Shown: positions 1-12,000 of the stretch, in pieces
Numbering within the stretch: the stretch's first letter is position 1
Layout: each line of letters opens with the position of its first letter
Source: Crambe crambe
Lineage: Eukaryota > Porifera > Demospongiae > Poecilosclerida > Crambeidae
Assembly: GCA_963924555.1 (NCBI GenBank)
Contig: OZ004582.1
Span: forward strand, 8,713,927 to 8,777,926
Length of the DNA: 64,000 nucleotides
Direction: 5' to 3'
Notes under the pieces: generated by a model
Seen by the model: the letters and a program-made list of their open reading frames with translations, nothing else
What the model was told of the DNA's origin: nothing
Database searches by the model: none
Position numbers and translations under genes: made by a program

Positions 1-3000
1 TAGAGAGAATTAAATGCCTGATTCTGCATAGGCTGGACCAATCCACTTTGTTCTATATGGGCAATGCTGAGAAATATGTGGACAGCGAGACGTACAACTT
101 GAGTGTGGAAGCAAAGCTTGATACAAGACTCACATACTGCCTCTGGGGAAATGTAGTAAAAAATCCAAGGTAGGGTATTGCGTTTTAGCTGCCTGGGAAA
201 AAAATATCAAGGTGGGGTACTGTGTTTTAGCTGGAACAATATTAAAATCGCCTGATCAAGCCCCACAACCATTACCATTAGTACAATGAAACCTGTCTTC
301 TAATGAGACCACTTTTCTTGTCCTATTTTAACTCTAGATCTCACTTGTCTTTCTTGTTTTTATTTCCTTTTTCACACAGATTGAAGACTTTTTCATTCCA
401 GGAGTTGCCTGGTTTCTCCCTTGATCTCCCAAAGTCCCTCCTTCTTGCTGACATTGCAGTACGAGTTATGCGGGTGGATTTTGACACCCTGACCCCTCAA
501 ACCCGCTCATACCGTCCTATAATCTCAAGGTACACCATGTCCCACAGTAGCTAAATGAAATAAGTTTGTGGAAGCTCTGATAAAACCACTCAATAAAGGA
601 CAATCTACACTCTATACAAAATAACCTCCAAAAGCTCTCAACAAAAGACAGTCTAAAAGTACCTTTGTATATACACTCTATAGAAAATAACCTTCGAAAG
701 AGGACAACCTCTCTACAAAGGACAAAATGCTGCCGGTCCCAAGTGATACCGGTAGTTCTAATAATCCTATAGAATTGGACCAATGGTTCCTCTATTTATT
801 GATCGGGTATAAAGTTAGTCCCAAGTGTTCTTTGATTTCTTTCTGGATTTCATTTTTAGGGAAAATGTTGTGTCTGCTCTATCAACATCGAGTGGCTTGA
901 CTGGAGATGAAGTGGAAATTGCTGGTGATCGCCAGGAAGAGGAGGGGAAGAAGGAGGAGGGGCAAACGGAAGAACTGAAGCCTGCCAAGAGCGGGAGCCG
1001 GAATAGGAGTAGGAGTGGGAAGAGGAGCAGGAGTAGGAGCGGGAAGAGGAGTAGGAGCGGGAGCAGGAAGAGGAGCAGGAGCAGGAAGAGGAGTCGCAGT
1101 GGGAAGAGGAGTCGCAGTGGGAAGAGGAGTGGCAGTAGGAGTAGGTCTCGGAGTGAACGGAGACCATCCACCAACAAGGTCACTGAAAATCCATCCATGT
1201 GCATGAAGTCTAATATCATGTTAGTCATCAATGGAGTCATACATGTACATGTGCACATGCATGTACAAGTCATGCACATATATGTGACATGTGCAGAGGA
1301 GTCATCCACGTAATATAAGACATGCACATGCATGTGACATGTGCATATCTAATGTAGAGCAATGAAAGTCATACACATACAACATGTGAGGATGCATAAT
1401 GGAGTCTTGCATGTACAGGCATGTACAGACTCGATCGTGCATGTTTTTTATTTGTTTGTTTTTGTTGTTGTTTTTATATCTTGTGTACTTGCATGCAGAG
1501 TGTGACTGATGTTATTCAAGATGGTGAGGGTGCACAGGAAGAAGAAGGTCGACCCACCACAGAAGACCATCAGAGAGAGAAATGTATGTCAAAGTCAATA
1601 CAGTGAACTCCCTCTAATCCATCAGGACCCCTGAAATGAGGCCACCCCTGTATTCAGGACACTTCTGCTGGCCCCAAAGGTGGACGGATTAGAGGGAGTC
1701 CACTGTAATCACTTTTGGGGAGTGAAATTGATGTATACATCTGGCGCAGAAAAGTGATTAGATTGAAGTGAATTTAGGGTGTCTTTTATAGGAGTGATTT
1801 ATTGCAAAGTGACACACATAATGACACATCATAGGTTTCAGGGGATTCCCTGTGATTACCTCCACAGATTGTATAGGGTTAAAGTGAAGACAAAAATGAA
1901 GGGCTGGGGGGATTCCCTGTGATTAGGGCTCCATAGTTAAAGTGAAGACAAAGCTAAATTGTTTTCTCTAGGATTTGCACACACTCATAGCTCCAGCTAC
2001 TTCTGCCAGCAGCTATCAATTGATATTCCTTACCAACAAAATACTAACCATCTTACAGCTGTGTAATCTAATAAATGTTATCATAGAGATTTAACAGAGT
2101 ACAAAGTGCTTTTATTGAACCACATCCAATCGTAAGCCTTTGTGGTTAGAAATTAGACTTGTTTGCATTGCTCAACAATAATAAAGTGTGGCTGATCATA
2201 TGAAGTTAAAAGCTCTGTTAGGAGTTTCATCATGTGGATTGCAAAATTTCCCATGAGTTATGCACATGACCATCTGTGTGTTATACTGCTACCTATGTCA
2301 ACCAGAGTACAAAGTGGCAAGTGTAAGACACTTTAAAAGTAAACATGGGCACAATATTATTTTGTTTATAAACGTTAAAGTTTTATTTAGGGTTTAATTC
2401 AGGATTTTGCTCGAGGGGGGTCAAATGCCTAGTGAAAAAATTTGAGGAGGGGCAACTACAAACCAGTATATGTATGTGGAATTGTATGATAATCTCATTA
2501 CAAAAGCTAGCTAATCCCAAGGGGGGGGGGCAAGAAAAGGGGCAGAAGCCCCCCCCCCTCACTCCCCCTTGAAATAAATCCTGATCCATGAGGTCATGCA
2601 TGCATGCATATTCTGTTTAGAGCTGAATTTTTTGCTTTTTTTTAAATTATGGTAGCTATTCCTTCCTCATCTCTTAGGGATAAATTTTTCTTTACATACT
2701 AAAAGGAGGCATGACTCGATCATTTTCTTTTTATGCATATGTCATTCTGGAAAGTGATATAATAGCGTTATGAGTACGATAGCAATACGTGGGAGCACAA
2801 GAATCGATATAACCATGCTCATAACATGAAATATTCCCCAAATATCAGCTCATAATTATTATGAAAATTAAATTTTATATCGTATCGTAACACTAAGTAA
2901 ATGATAGCAGCTGCAAATACAGTGGATGGTACACCGCGGCAGGTTTGTTTGCTTTATGTATTTATTACAATGAGAAAGCAGATGTGGAGGAAATCCATTA

Positions 3001-6000
3001 GCATTCATTATGCACACTTGAGTAATCAGTTTTCATTCCCTTTGTTGACATTTTGCCATTGCCATTGAAATTATGGTGAAATCAGTGGTGCCAGCATGAT
3101 TATTGAGGTTTGTATGGAGTCCACATTGGAGCATGAATTCTAAATAGCAATAGGACACACAAAAAAAAACATGAATTAAAAAAAAATTACCAGACCATCT
3201 GTCAGAAACTTTTCTTTTGTTACTTTTGTTGTTGTTTTTTCCTTTCATTAATGCTGTGCATACATGCATTCAAGACTCTAGAATAGTGGAGACCCTCTAT
3301 CCCCTGCAAAAAAAGTTTTCTTGATATTAAGTCACCCGTGAAAAAAGGATATGTTCCACCTTGAGTATGTTAATTCAATAAGCACCTTTCTAATCAGGAC
3401 ATCTCTTTCTTTAATCAGGACATCTCTCTAATCAGGACACCTTTCTAATCAGGACATATCTTTTAATCAATCCGGACATCTCTTTAATCAGGACATCTCT
3501 CTAATCAGGACACCTCTTTAATCAGGACACTTCTATGGTCCCCACATCAAGAGGTTCTTAGATCAGCATTCAAGTAGATTGAATGTAGTCACAGTTTTGT
3601 TAGTGTCTCAGTAAGGATGTATAAGAGTGAGAACATTTCCTCTATTGTAAACTCCATACAATATTAAAACACACACTGAATGTATCACAATGATATATCC
3701 TGCCCACGGTTTTGCACACTGAATGTGTCACAGTGATGATAATGATTATACATATCCTGCCCACCTTTTTTTTTTTCCATGGGTTTGTATAGGCTTTCCA
3801 TTTGCTTTTGTAGGTGGTCATTGTGACAAAAAAAAGAGAGGACTTTTTGAGAAAGTGAAAGAAGCTGCTCAAATTATTATAAAGGACTACAGTACTTCAT
3901 GTTCCCATGAGGGGTGGGAGTAATTTATATGCAAGTCTTCATGTAGAAATTCCATTTACTGCAATTGAATTTGCAATTTCTCAAATATGCAAACTTCTGT
4001 CTGTCATGTGTTCTATAATGGTTAGACTATCTCTACACCAAATTTCCAGACCATGACCACGTCTAATATTTTATTTTTCTTGGGACTAACAATGTAATTA
4101 ACATTATTCATAGTGTTGATTAGCAGAAGAATATTTGTGGTTTTGGTCATACCTAAATAGTATTGGACTATGGAAAGATGAGATCTCCCCTTAAAGAGAT
4201 CTTAATTTTTGGAAAGCCCACAACTATGGAGTTGCCATGTATTCCGAAATATAACCATCAATTAATAGCATTTCTTGTAGGCTATTTAATGTATGGAGTT
4301 AATGTAGGAGAGCTGGATAGTAAATGTAGAAAATAATTCCTTCACTGGAATACTGAATACCAAAACGCATCCCATTCTAATGATCACATGGCACACTTTA
4401 AAAAATAAAAAAATAACAGCCACCCACTTCATTCTGACCACTATCATCTATACTTTCACAATATCCATAACAACTCTGCTGAAATCCACTTGATACCTTG
4501 ATCTATAACTGCTATAACTTTTTTCAATTTCAAAAACCAGCTTGTAGAGGCTCGTAGAGTGGGTGATCAGCTCTCTGCTGGTATTTTTGAACGTTAAATT
4601 TGGTCAAGAATTGAGAAAGTTAGAGCAGATATAGCGAATGATCAAGGGATCGAGTGAATGTAAATAAACAGTAAATCCTCACCTAACTTTTTGTTGAAAA
4701 TGAAGTTAGTAAAGACCTTTTAATTCTTTAACCTTGAAATGCAGCACTTCCCTGAGGCCTTTTTTTAGCTTCCAGAACATGAAAACAGCAGATGGTATTT
4801 GTCATAAGGACTGTTCCTGCAACACTCAATGTCTTGTTATTAACATGGGATAAAACAGTTCAATCACATCAAAGTACTATTTGAAGTTGATGCATAGGTA
4901 CATGAAGAATTTAAGTGTACAGATGTGATACATAAATGACCCCTCTACTATTTGAAGTTGATGTGAAGAACCAAGTATACAGATGTGATACATAAAATAA
5001 TGACCCCTCTACTATTTGAAGTTGATGCATAGGTACATGAAGAATTTAAGTATACATAAACGACCTCTGGATGATTTTGACCCAGCTTTTTCTAATGGTA
5101 CTTTTCAGTACGTGTGCTTTTTCTGGATCAATTCATTTTAGCCTATTAATCTTTAATCTACTGTTTGCCAAAAAAAATTAATGATTTCCTTCCACTGCAC
5201 TTTGACTACTTAACCTTTTTTTCCACTCAGCAATGTTTGCATTGAAAACTAAGATTAGCATACTTGAAATTATACTTAAATGGTGTTTCACACACAATCC
5301 ATTACATTTCAGCGATGGAATGATTAGAGGTACTGATATATAATATTTACTATTGGTTTCGAATCGATGTTTCAATTTATGTCATTTCTTCTCTATACAC
5401 ACTGTAATAAAGAATATTGATTTTGAAGGATGCATTTCAGCTTTCCATTAATCTCTACTTGTGCACTTGATCCCTTGATCATTCACTATATTGCTTTAGT
5501 TTCTCACAATTTAAACACCAGCAGAGAGCTGATCAACCAGTTTTTTTTGAAATTTGGTTAAGAATTGGGAAAAAGTATAGCAGTTATGATGAATGATCGG
5601 GGATCAAATAGATAGTGGTACTATTAATTCACCCCCGAAATAAAGACATCTCTAATAAAGACATACATTCATCCTCTAAAGCTTCCTTACAATGAATACA
5701 TTATTTGTTATTTTAAAATCACACTCCATCAACAGAAGCTATTGACGATATTGCCATGAAAAATATAAACACTTGTTATGCATTATTACTATTACAATGG
5801 AGTACTAGAATCAATAATAAATTATTATGTTATATTCAGTTCGATTGTTATCAGTTGATCAAGTAGTGAATAAAGTTTTTATCGCCACTCTATATCATAG
5901 TGTAAGAGGCATAGTGAAAGAATAAACAAGGGAGCACATGGACTCATTGGCAAAATTATGTTTATTTGATGCGTTTCCTTCTTTCAGTTGAGTTGTGCAA

Positions 6001-9000
6001 GCAGGAGAGATCTCTCACTGCATTGTAAAACCTGGTACATCTGATAAATTAAAGTGAGTGCGCTTTTAAAGAGGGGAATCTCTGAATGCAGCACGTTTGG
6101 GACCAAATTATTTCAAGGGTGAATTAATGATTATTGAAATAATGGTGCCTATTTGAATAAATAATTTCGTTTATATTTAATTTTTATGTATTTAGTATGT
6201 GCTTGCTTTATGGAAGGTTAGCTGTGTGTATTATCTTTACTAGTTAGGTACCCACCTACTTTGTATTCAAGGCCTGAGGTGGTAGGTATAGAATGTGAAA
6301 TAATCATGGCATCAGATTAGTATCAACATCAAGATTAGGTGGTTTTTGGCGTAGTGATAAGTGAAGTGTCAAAAACCATGAATGGCTCACTTTTGATAAG
6401 TTTCCATATTTGGGTTGTACTTATACAATTCGTGGAAACTCATGATCTGACTGTGTCATTGCATTGCCTAAGAATTGTACAACAGAACTTTCCCCTTAGA
6501 GTAGTCACACACAAACTTTTGAACATTATATTCCTAGAGGAGGAGAAGGGATTAGAATAATGCTAGCTATGATAATTATTATGAATATGCATAGTAGTCA
6601 GAATCTTAGAACAGGTTCGATAAATTTGCACAGTCCAAACGTTTTGATATCCCATGCATAATGCTGTCTCACTGTCATTCACCAGCTTGCTATGCTGCAA
6701 GGATTAGCTAACCAAAATTTAATGATGCAATATTTTATTGGGAAATATAAATTATTCTTGTTTAACTACATGTATCAGCTCCACAGGTCACTGAATTGGA
6801 GGTATGGTTTGTTGTTGTTGCTACCTGATCAGCCTCCATGTTATAAGACCATGGAGTGCTCTTACCTATGCAGGTACATACCAATGCTTAGAGGTACGCT
6901 GGAGCCATTCACTATGGATTATCTGAATTCAAAAATAATCAGGACACATTTTTCCCTTTCCGCGTTCCATTCCAATAATTACTCCTCCTTGAAGTTAGGA
7001 CACTTCTCTAATCAGGACACCTCTTGAATCAGGACACCTCTCTAATCAGGACACCTCTCTAATTAAGGCAACACAGTTGAGAGGTTCCAATAGTAACTCA
7101 GTAACTTAATAGATACAAATTACTTTCGTCATGTGATAACAAAGTAACTGGGGAGAATACAAGTTAAGCTCATGAACTGACCCTAAACTTTGACCTTTAT
7201 GCCTGATAAAGGCCGACTATATATGGAAGCTTAGCATGGAAAATTGTATCGACTAAAAATCAGAGGAAAAAAAAAAGGTTCCGCTAAACTACTTCACATT
7301 CAAACCAAATACCGTTTATCTTTCTTTAAGTAAATATATGATATGGCTATGATCATGCTGATACTCTTCCGTCTGTGACCAGAGAAGGTGGAAAGGGCTG
7401 AGAATGAGTATCTTGTGGATCTAAATGTATACAATCTTTAGAAAATTACAACCCAAAAAGCAGGATTTATCACTTTGGAAGTTTTTACATCCGCGCACGA
7501 TGAAGCACTGGTGTCAGATTTTAATATTCTTTTCCCCCCTCCCTGAATAGGGTGGTAACATAAATCTCTCTGATCATGTTTATATATTACCAACTAACAA
7601 CTAACACCACACTAGGAAAGAGATGCCTGAATTTTTTTTACATGCACCTGAAAAACTTTTTTAGAATAAGGGATAGTTTTCACTATCAAGTAAGCATTCA
7701 ATAAACACCTTCCTTCACTAAGGAGTGAAATGTTTGTTTAATTTTTGTTTTATATATGACTAAGTTGATAGAGGCTCATTTTGCCATGATTGGATCTTTA
7801 GTTCCTGTATAGTGGTGATTGAAAACACACTGAAATGCGGGTGGAAGATATATTTCACAGTTTTTCTACACTAAAGGAAAGAGATTCCATTATGGATATG
7901 TATTTCTTTTCCTTTATGAGACACATTTTTAGATCAGCTGTGGGAAGAGGCATTGTTTTTTTTGAGAAAAATTCCTTTGTTCCAAATATATGTATTATGA
8001 GTGTGGTGTTGGATTTCTATAGAGCCTGATTCAAAATATTGACTGAAACTGTTTGAACCTCTCTGATCAAGAGATTTCATAACTGCAGTATTGCCATTAA
8101 AGGTAAAACCGTGGTACTTATGCACTACTTCTAAAGTCTCAAAGTTAAAATGTGCACTTAGTGATTTATATCCCATAGAATTGGATTCAAACTCTATACA
8201 TACATAAGTAATATTATTTCAAAAAAAAAAATCAAAGGTGGTACTTTTACATCACATAAGCTGTAAACAACAGTAGTTGGACATCTGCCTTAACAGTAAG
8301 TATGCTTTATTAGTGTTGGCTTCACATGTGCGTACCTTACTTCCGAAGTTTAAAAACAAGCTGAATTAGGGGCACTTTTTTCTTACACTTTCTGGTGAAA
8401 ACAGTGTATGTGAAACCATTTGATATACCTCTCTATGATTAGTCTGATCAGTAATAGGCAGGTTTTCTAATGCTGTGAATGTGACTAAAGCTTATTTGCA
8501 TATACTTGATCCCTCGATAACTACTATAACTTTAAATTTCAGAAACCAGCTCATAGAGTGGTTGATCAGCTCTCTGCTGGTATTTAAATGTGAAATTTGG
8601 TGAGAAAGTTAGAGCAGTTTATAGCGAATGATCAAGAGATCAGTAAATATATAGCTTGCTACATCCTTTGTGCATGTGACATTGACAACTAACCATAATT
8701 ATGAGCAATCTCTAACCACACATTTCGCAATGAAGGTATACCTATTGCAAGTTGTAATCTGTGACTTGGTGGTTTATATTCCTACCTTAGACTATATTCC
8801 CCACAGCTGGAGTTCAATAGTACAGGCTATAATTAGAAGTTCCTAATACTGGTGGTAATACCTAGTATTCCTTATAGGCTTTATGAGTGATTTTCTGGGA
8901 AAAAAATTGTCATGTGTATACTGAGACTTGTGATTAATAGTTGTAAAGAACATGTAAGATTTTACTCCTGTTTTTGGGAAGGTGATGCTATATATATTTA

Positions 9001-12000
9001 GCACTAGCACTTTAAACTTTCCAAATTTTAGATCTTGGAAATCCCTTTTGTGTTGAGGTTATTTACTACTACTATACTTCCTTATTTGCACATTTTCTTT
9101 TTAAGACCTGTTACCTTTCCTGTGCTTTTTGGTTCCCAGATAGTGGGAAATTCACTGGAAGCATAATTTGATGAGTCAAGGCAATACCTCAAATCTAAAG
9201 AACCAACACATTATCATTAATAAATATCCAAACCTTTTAATTAATTGTTCCCCTGGGTATAATTGAGCTGTGATACCTCTCTTGTGCTTTTTGGTTCCCA
9301 GATAGTGGGAAATTCACTGGAAGAATTCTCACATAATTTGATGAGTCAAGGCAATACCTCAAATCTAAAGAACCAACACAGTCATTATTATTAATAATTA
9401 TACCTGGACCTTCTAATTAATTGGGCCCCTGGGTATTATTGAGCTGTGATCAATTTTGTTGATGCAGCTGGATTAGAAACGGAGAATAAGGAGATGCTGT
9501 TTGAGGAAGGGGAGGTGGACATGAGATCGTTCCGACCTGCTGGAGGACCCATCCTCTTGAATATCCTGGAACTTCCCCCTCAACCAAAAGTCATCAATAA
9601 TTGGACCATCAAGAATGGTATGGAATACAGGGGGCGTGGCTATAAGTATGTGGATAGCTAGCAAGGGAGAAAGTAGTCACTGCTAATTTGGTAAAGGGTC
9701 ATCAAGTATTATGTGGCACTGAGTAAAGGGTCGTCAAGTAGATATACTTCACTTACTCATTATAGAGAGAATAATTGTTATTATGGTGACCTTTTACCGA
9801 ATCGTCCACAGTTCTCTCCAAGACCCTACCCACATTCAAGTACCCAGTGGAAGTGCAGCGCCCAATATCTTCACATGTGGGAGAGACAGAGGAACCAGCA
9901 CCTCCCGCCCCTGTACCGGGATCTTCATCATGGCAACCCATCACTATTAGCATGAAGTAAGCAGAGTTTATAAGCAGAATTTTGATTTATCCTCTTGTAA
10001 TTTCAATTATCTTACAGTGGAACCTCCGAATAATGGGGTCCATCCTTTTGCCCTTTATAAAGAGATTATCTTCTTTTGTATAAAGTGAAGGTTGTCCCCT
10101 TGTCCTCTTTCGGAAGGTTCCACTGTATACATTATACTTACATATACTATAATATATGGTTCTACAGTTTACCAGATCAGTACATATATCCAGAGGATCC
10201 TCAAGTGGCTCGCTGGGATGATGAGAACAAGATGTGGCGGACCAATGGAATGCAGCACATTAAGTTTGAAATGAGTAGGTCATACTGGTACAAGTATGTA
10301 TGTACTCTTCAGCATGCTTTATAATGGACTTTGCACCTCAGCCCATGTGATCTGCTTAATGCTTCTTTTTTTTTTTGGGGTGAAAATTTTAAAGGTTCAT
10401 CCACAAATTTCATAATATATAACACTCCCCCCCCCCCCCCCCCCCCCTTCATGTAGATGAGGATTCAAAGACAGTGTCATTTCAGACTTTCTACTTCAGT
10501 CCATTTGCCATCATGGTGGTGAGTTCCTTATTAGTTTCCTCTGGCCAGCCCCTTCATGAAAATGGGCATAGACTATTTACCACATCAATCATTTGAGCAG
10601 CATGTTTCAGTTCTTAGTGGTGATCAGTCCCTCAACCTATAGTTCCATATTAGGAGGTTGAGGTTTCCCCCCTCTACCCAAGTGCACTCCATGAATCTGT
10701 GTGGGTGATGACAGGAAGCCAAGCAAGATCTGCTCAGCTATAAATGTGTGACCTCTTGTTGTAGGGTACTACTGCCCTATTAAGCATTTATGTTAAAAAT
10801 AGAAACCAGTGATATTTTATTCTGTATCTATTTATAGTAGCCAATAAAACACACCTGAATTGTAAATTTAGAGTAACAGATTTCCTGCTTTTGTGACACT
10901 ACAATGTGAAATGGGTAACTGATTTTTAACTATAATCTCGGGTTTTGGTTATGGAATGGTTGAAGTGTGCATTCTATGATGACTGATTTAATGGTTATTT
11001 CATAGTAACAACCATATCCATTTTGTCAGATCATTTCAAAAGAGTTATAATCCTCACTGGGCTTTGTTACGGAGTGGTTGGTTCTACATAATTCAATAAG
11101 GAAATGCTTTAGATTGCTGTGGCTTTGCTTCATTGGCTTCTTGCTGTGTTAAATACACTCATCAAAACTGATATTCCTATTCAGTTTCATCTTAACTGCT
11201 TAGGTTGTTAGCTTATCTACAAGAACTGGTATAAAATTTGGCAAAAATGGCTGAAGAAGCAGTCAAGAAACTTGAAGAGCAGCTCAATTGTGCCATTTGT
11301 CTTGATACCTACATTGACCCTAAGCTACTCCAGTGCTTCCATGTCTTCTGTAAGCAATGCCTCGTAAAGCTTGTAGTCCGAGATGAGGAGGGACAACTCA
11401 TCCTCGATTGTCCGACCTGTCGTCAGATCACGCCCATTCCAGCCCGAGGGGTTTCTGGTCTTCTATCAGCATTTCATATTAATCACCTCCTGGAGATTAA
11501 AAAATCTTTAAAGAAAGTAGAAACATTTGAAATGGGTCCAAAAGCGATTAAAGGTGACACGACACAGAAAGATATAATTTCCTCTGGTCAATGTTCGGTC
11601 CACAATCTGAAAGAGTTAGAGCTGTATTGTGAGACGTGCGAGATGCTTATCTGCTCTCACTGTGCACTCCGAGGCCAGAAACATCACAGCCATCAGTACG
11701 ACATGATCAGCTCGAGCTATGAACGCTATAAGGAAGATTTAACTGCCATGCTAGAGCCTATGGAGAAGAAACTCGGTACTATCGAACGATCATTGGCACA
11801 GTTGGATAGGCACTGTGGTAAAATAACCACTCAGCAAGCTACTATCGAAATGGATATATCCAACACTATCAAGAAAATTCAAGAGATTTTTGATGCAAGG
11901 AAAGAGGATTTGATCAAGCAGCTGGAGCAAATGACCCAGGAGAAGTTGAAGGACCTTGCCATTCAGAAGAATCAGATGGAATCCATCCATGTTCAATTGA

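Larger units (their letters stand above)
1584..9467 (+). other. Large DNAI7-like intron (7.9 kb), repeats but no gene seen
   Basis: The donor gtatgt follows exon 1499-1583 and the acceptor gatgcag precedes 9468. In between I find no coding region with family resemblance. The intron holds a small TA-flanked MITE (1601-1705), clusters of the 'aatcaggacac' repeat (3378-3545, 6930-7060), three copies of a GATC-ended inverted-repeat element, a three-unit direct repeat (4868-5060) and a duplicated ~165-bp block (9113-9450). Confidence 0.6.

Noticed and set aside
815..1333. 172-residue open frame on the minus strand, Leu/Phe-rich
   Set aside because: It is the antisense of the Arg/Ser repeat exon; the Leu run is simply the complement of the AGG/GAG codons.
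1227..1345. Alternating 'catgtacatgtgcacatgcatg' stretch as a regulatory or Z-DNA site
   Set aside because: It is a degenerate purine-pyrimidine simple repeat in an intron; nothing beyond base composition supports a function.
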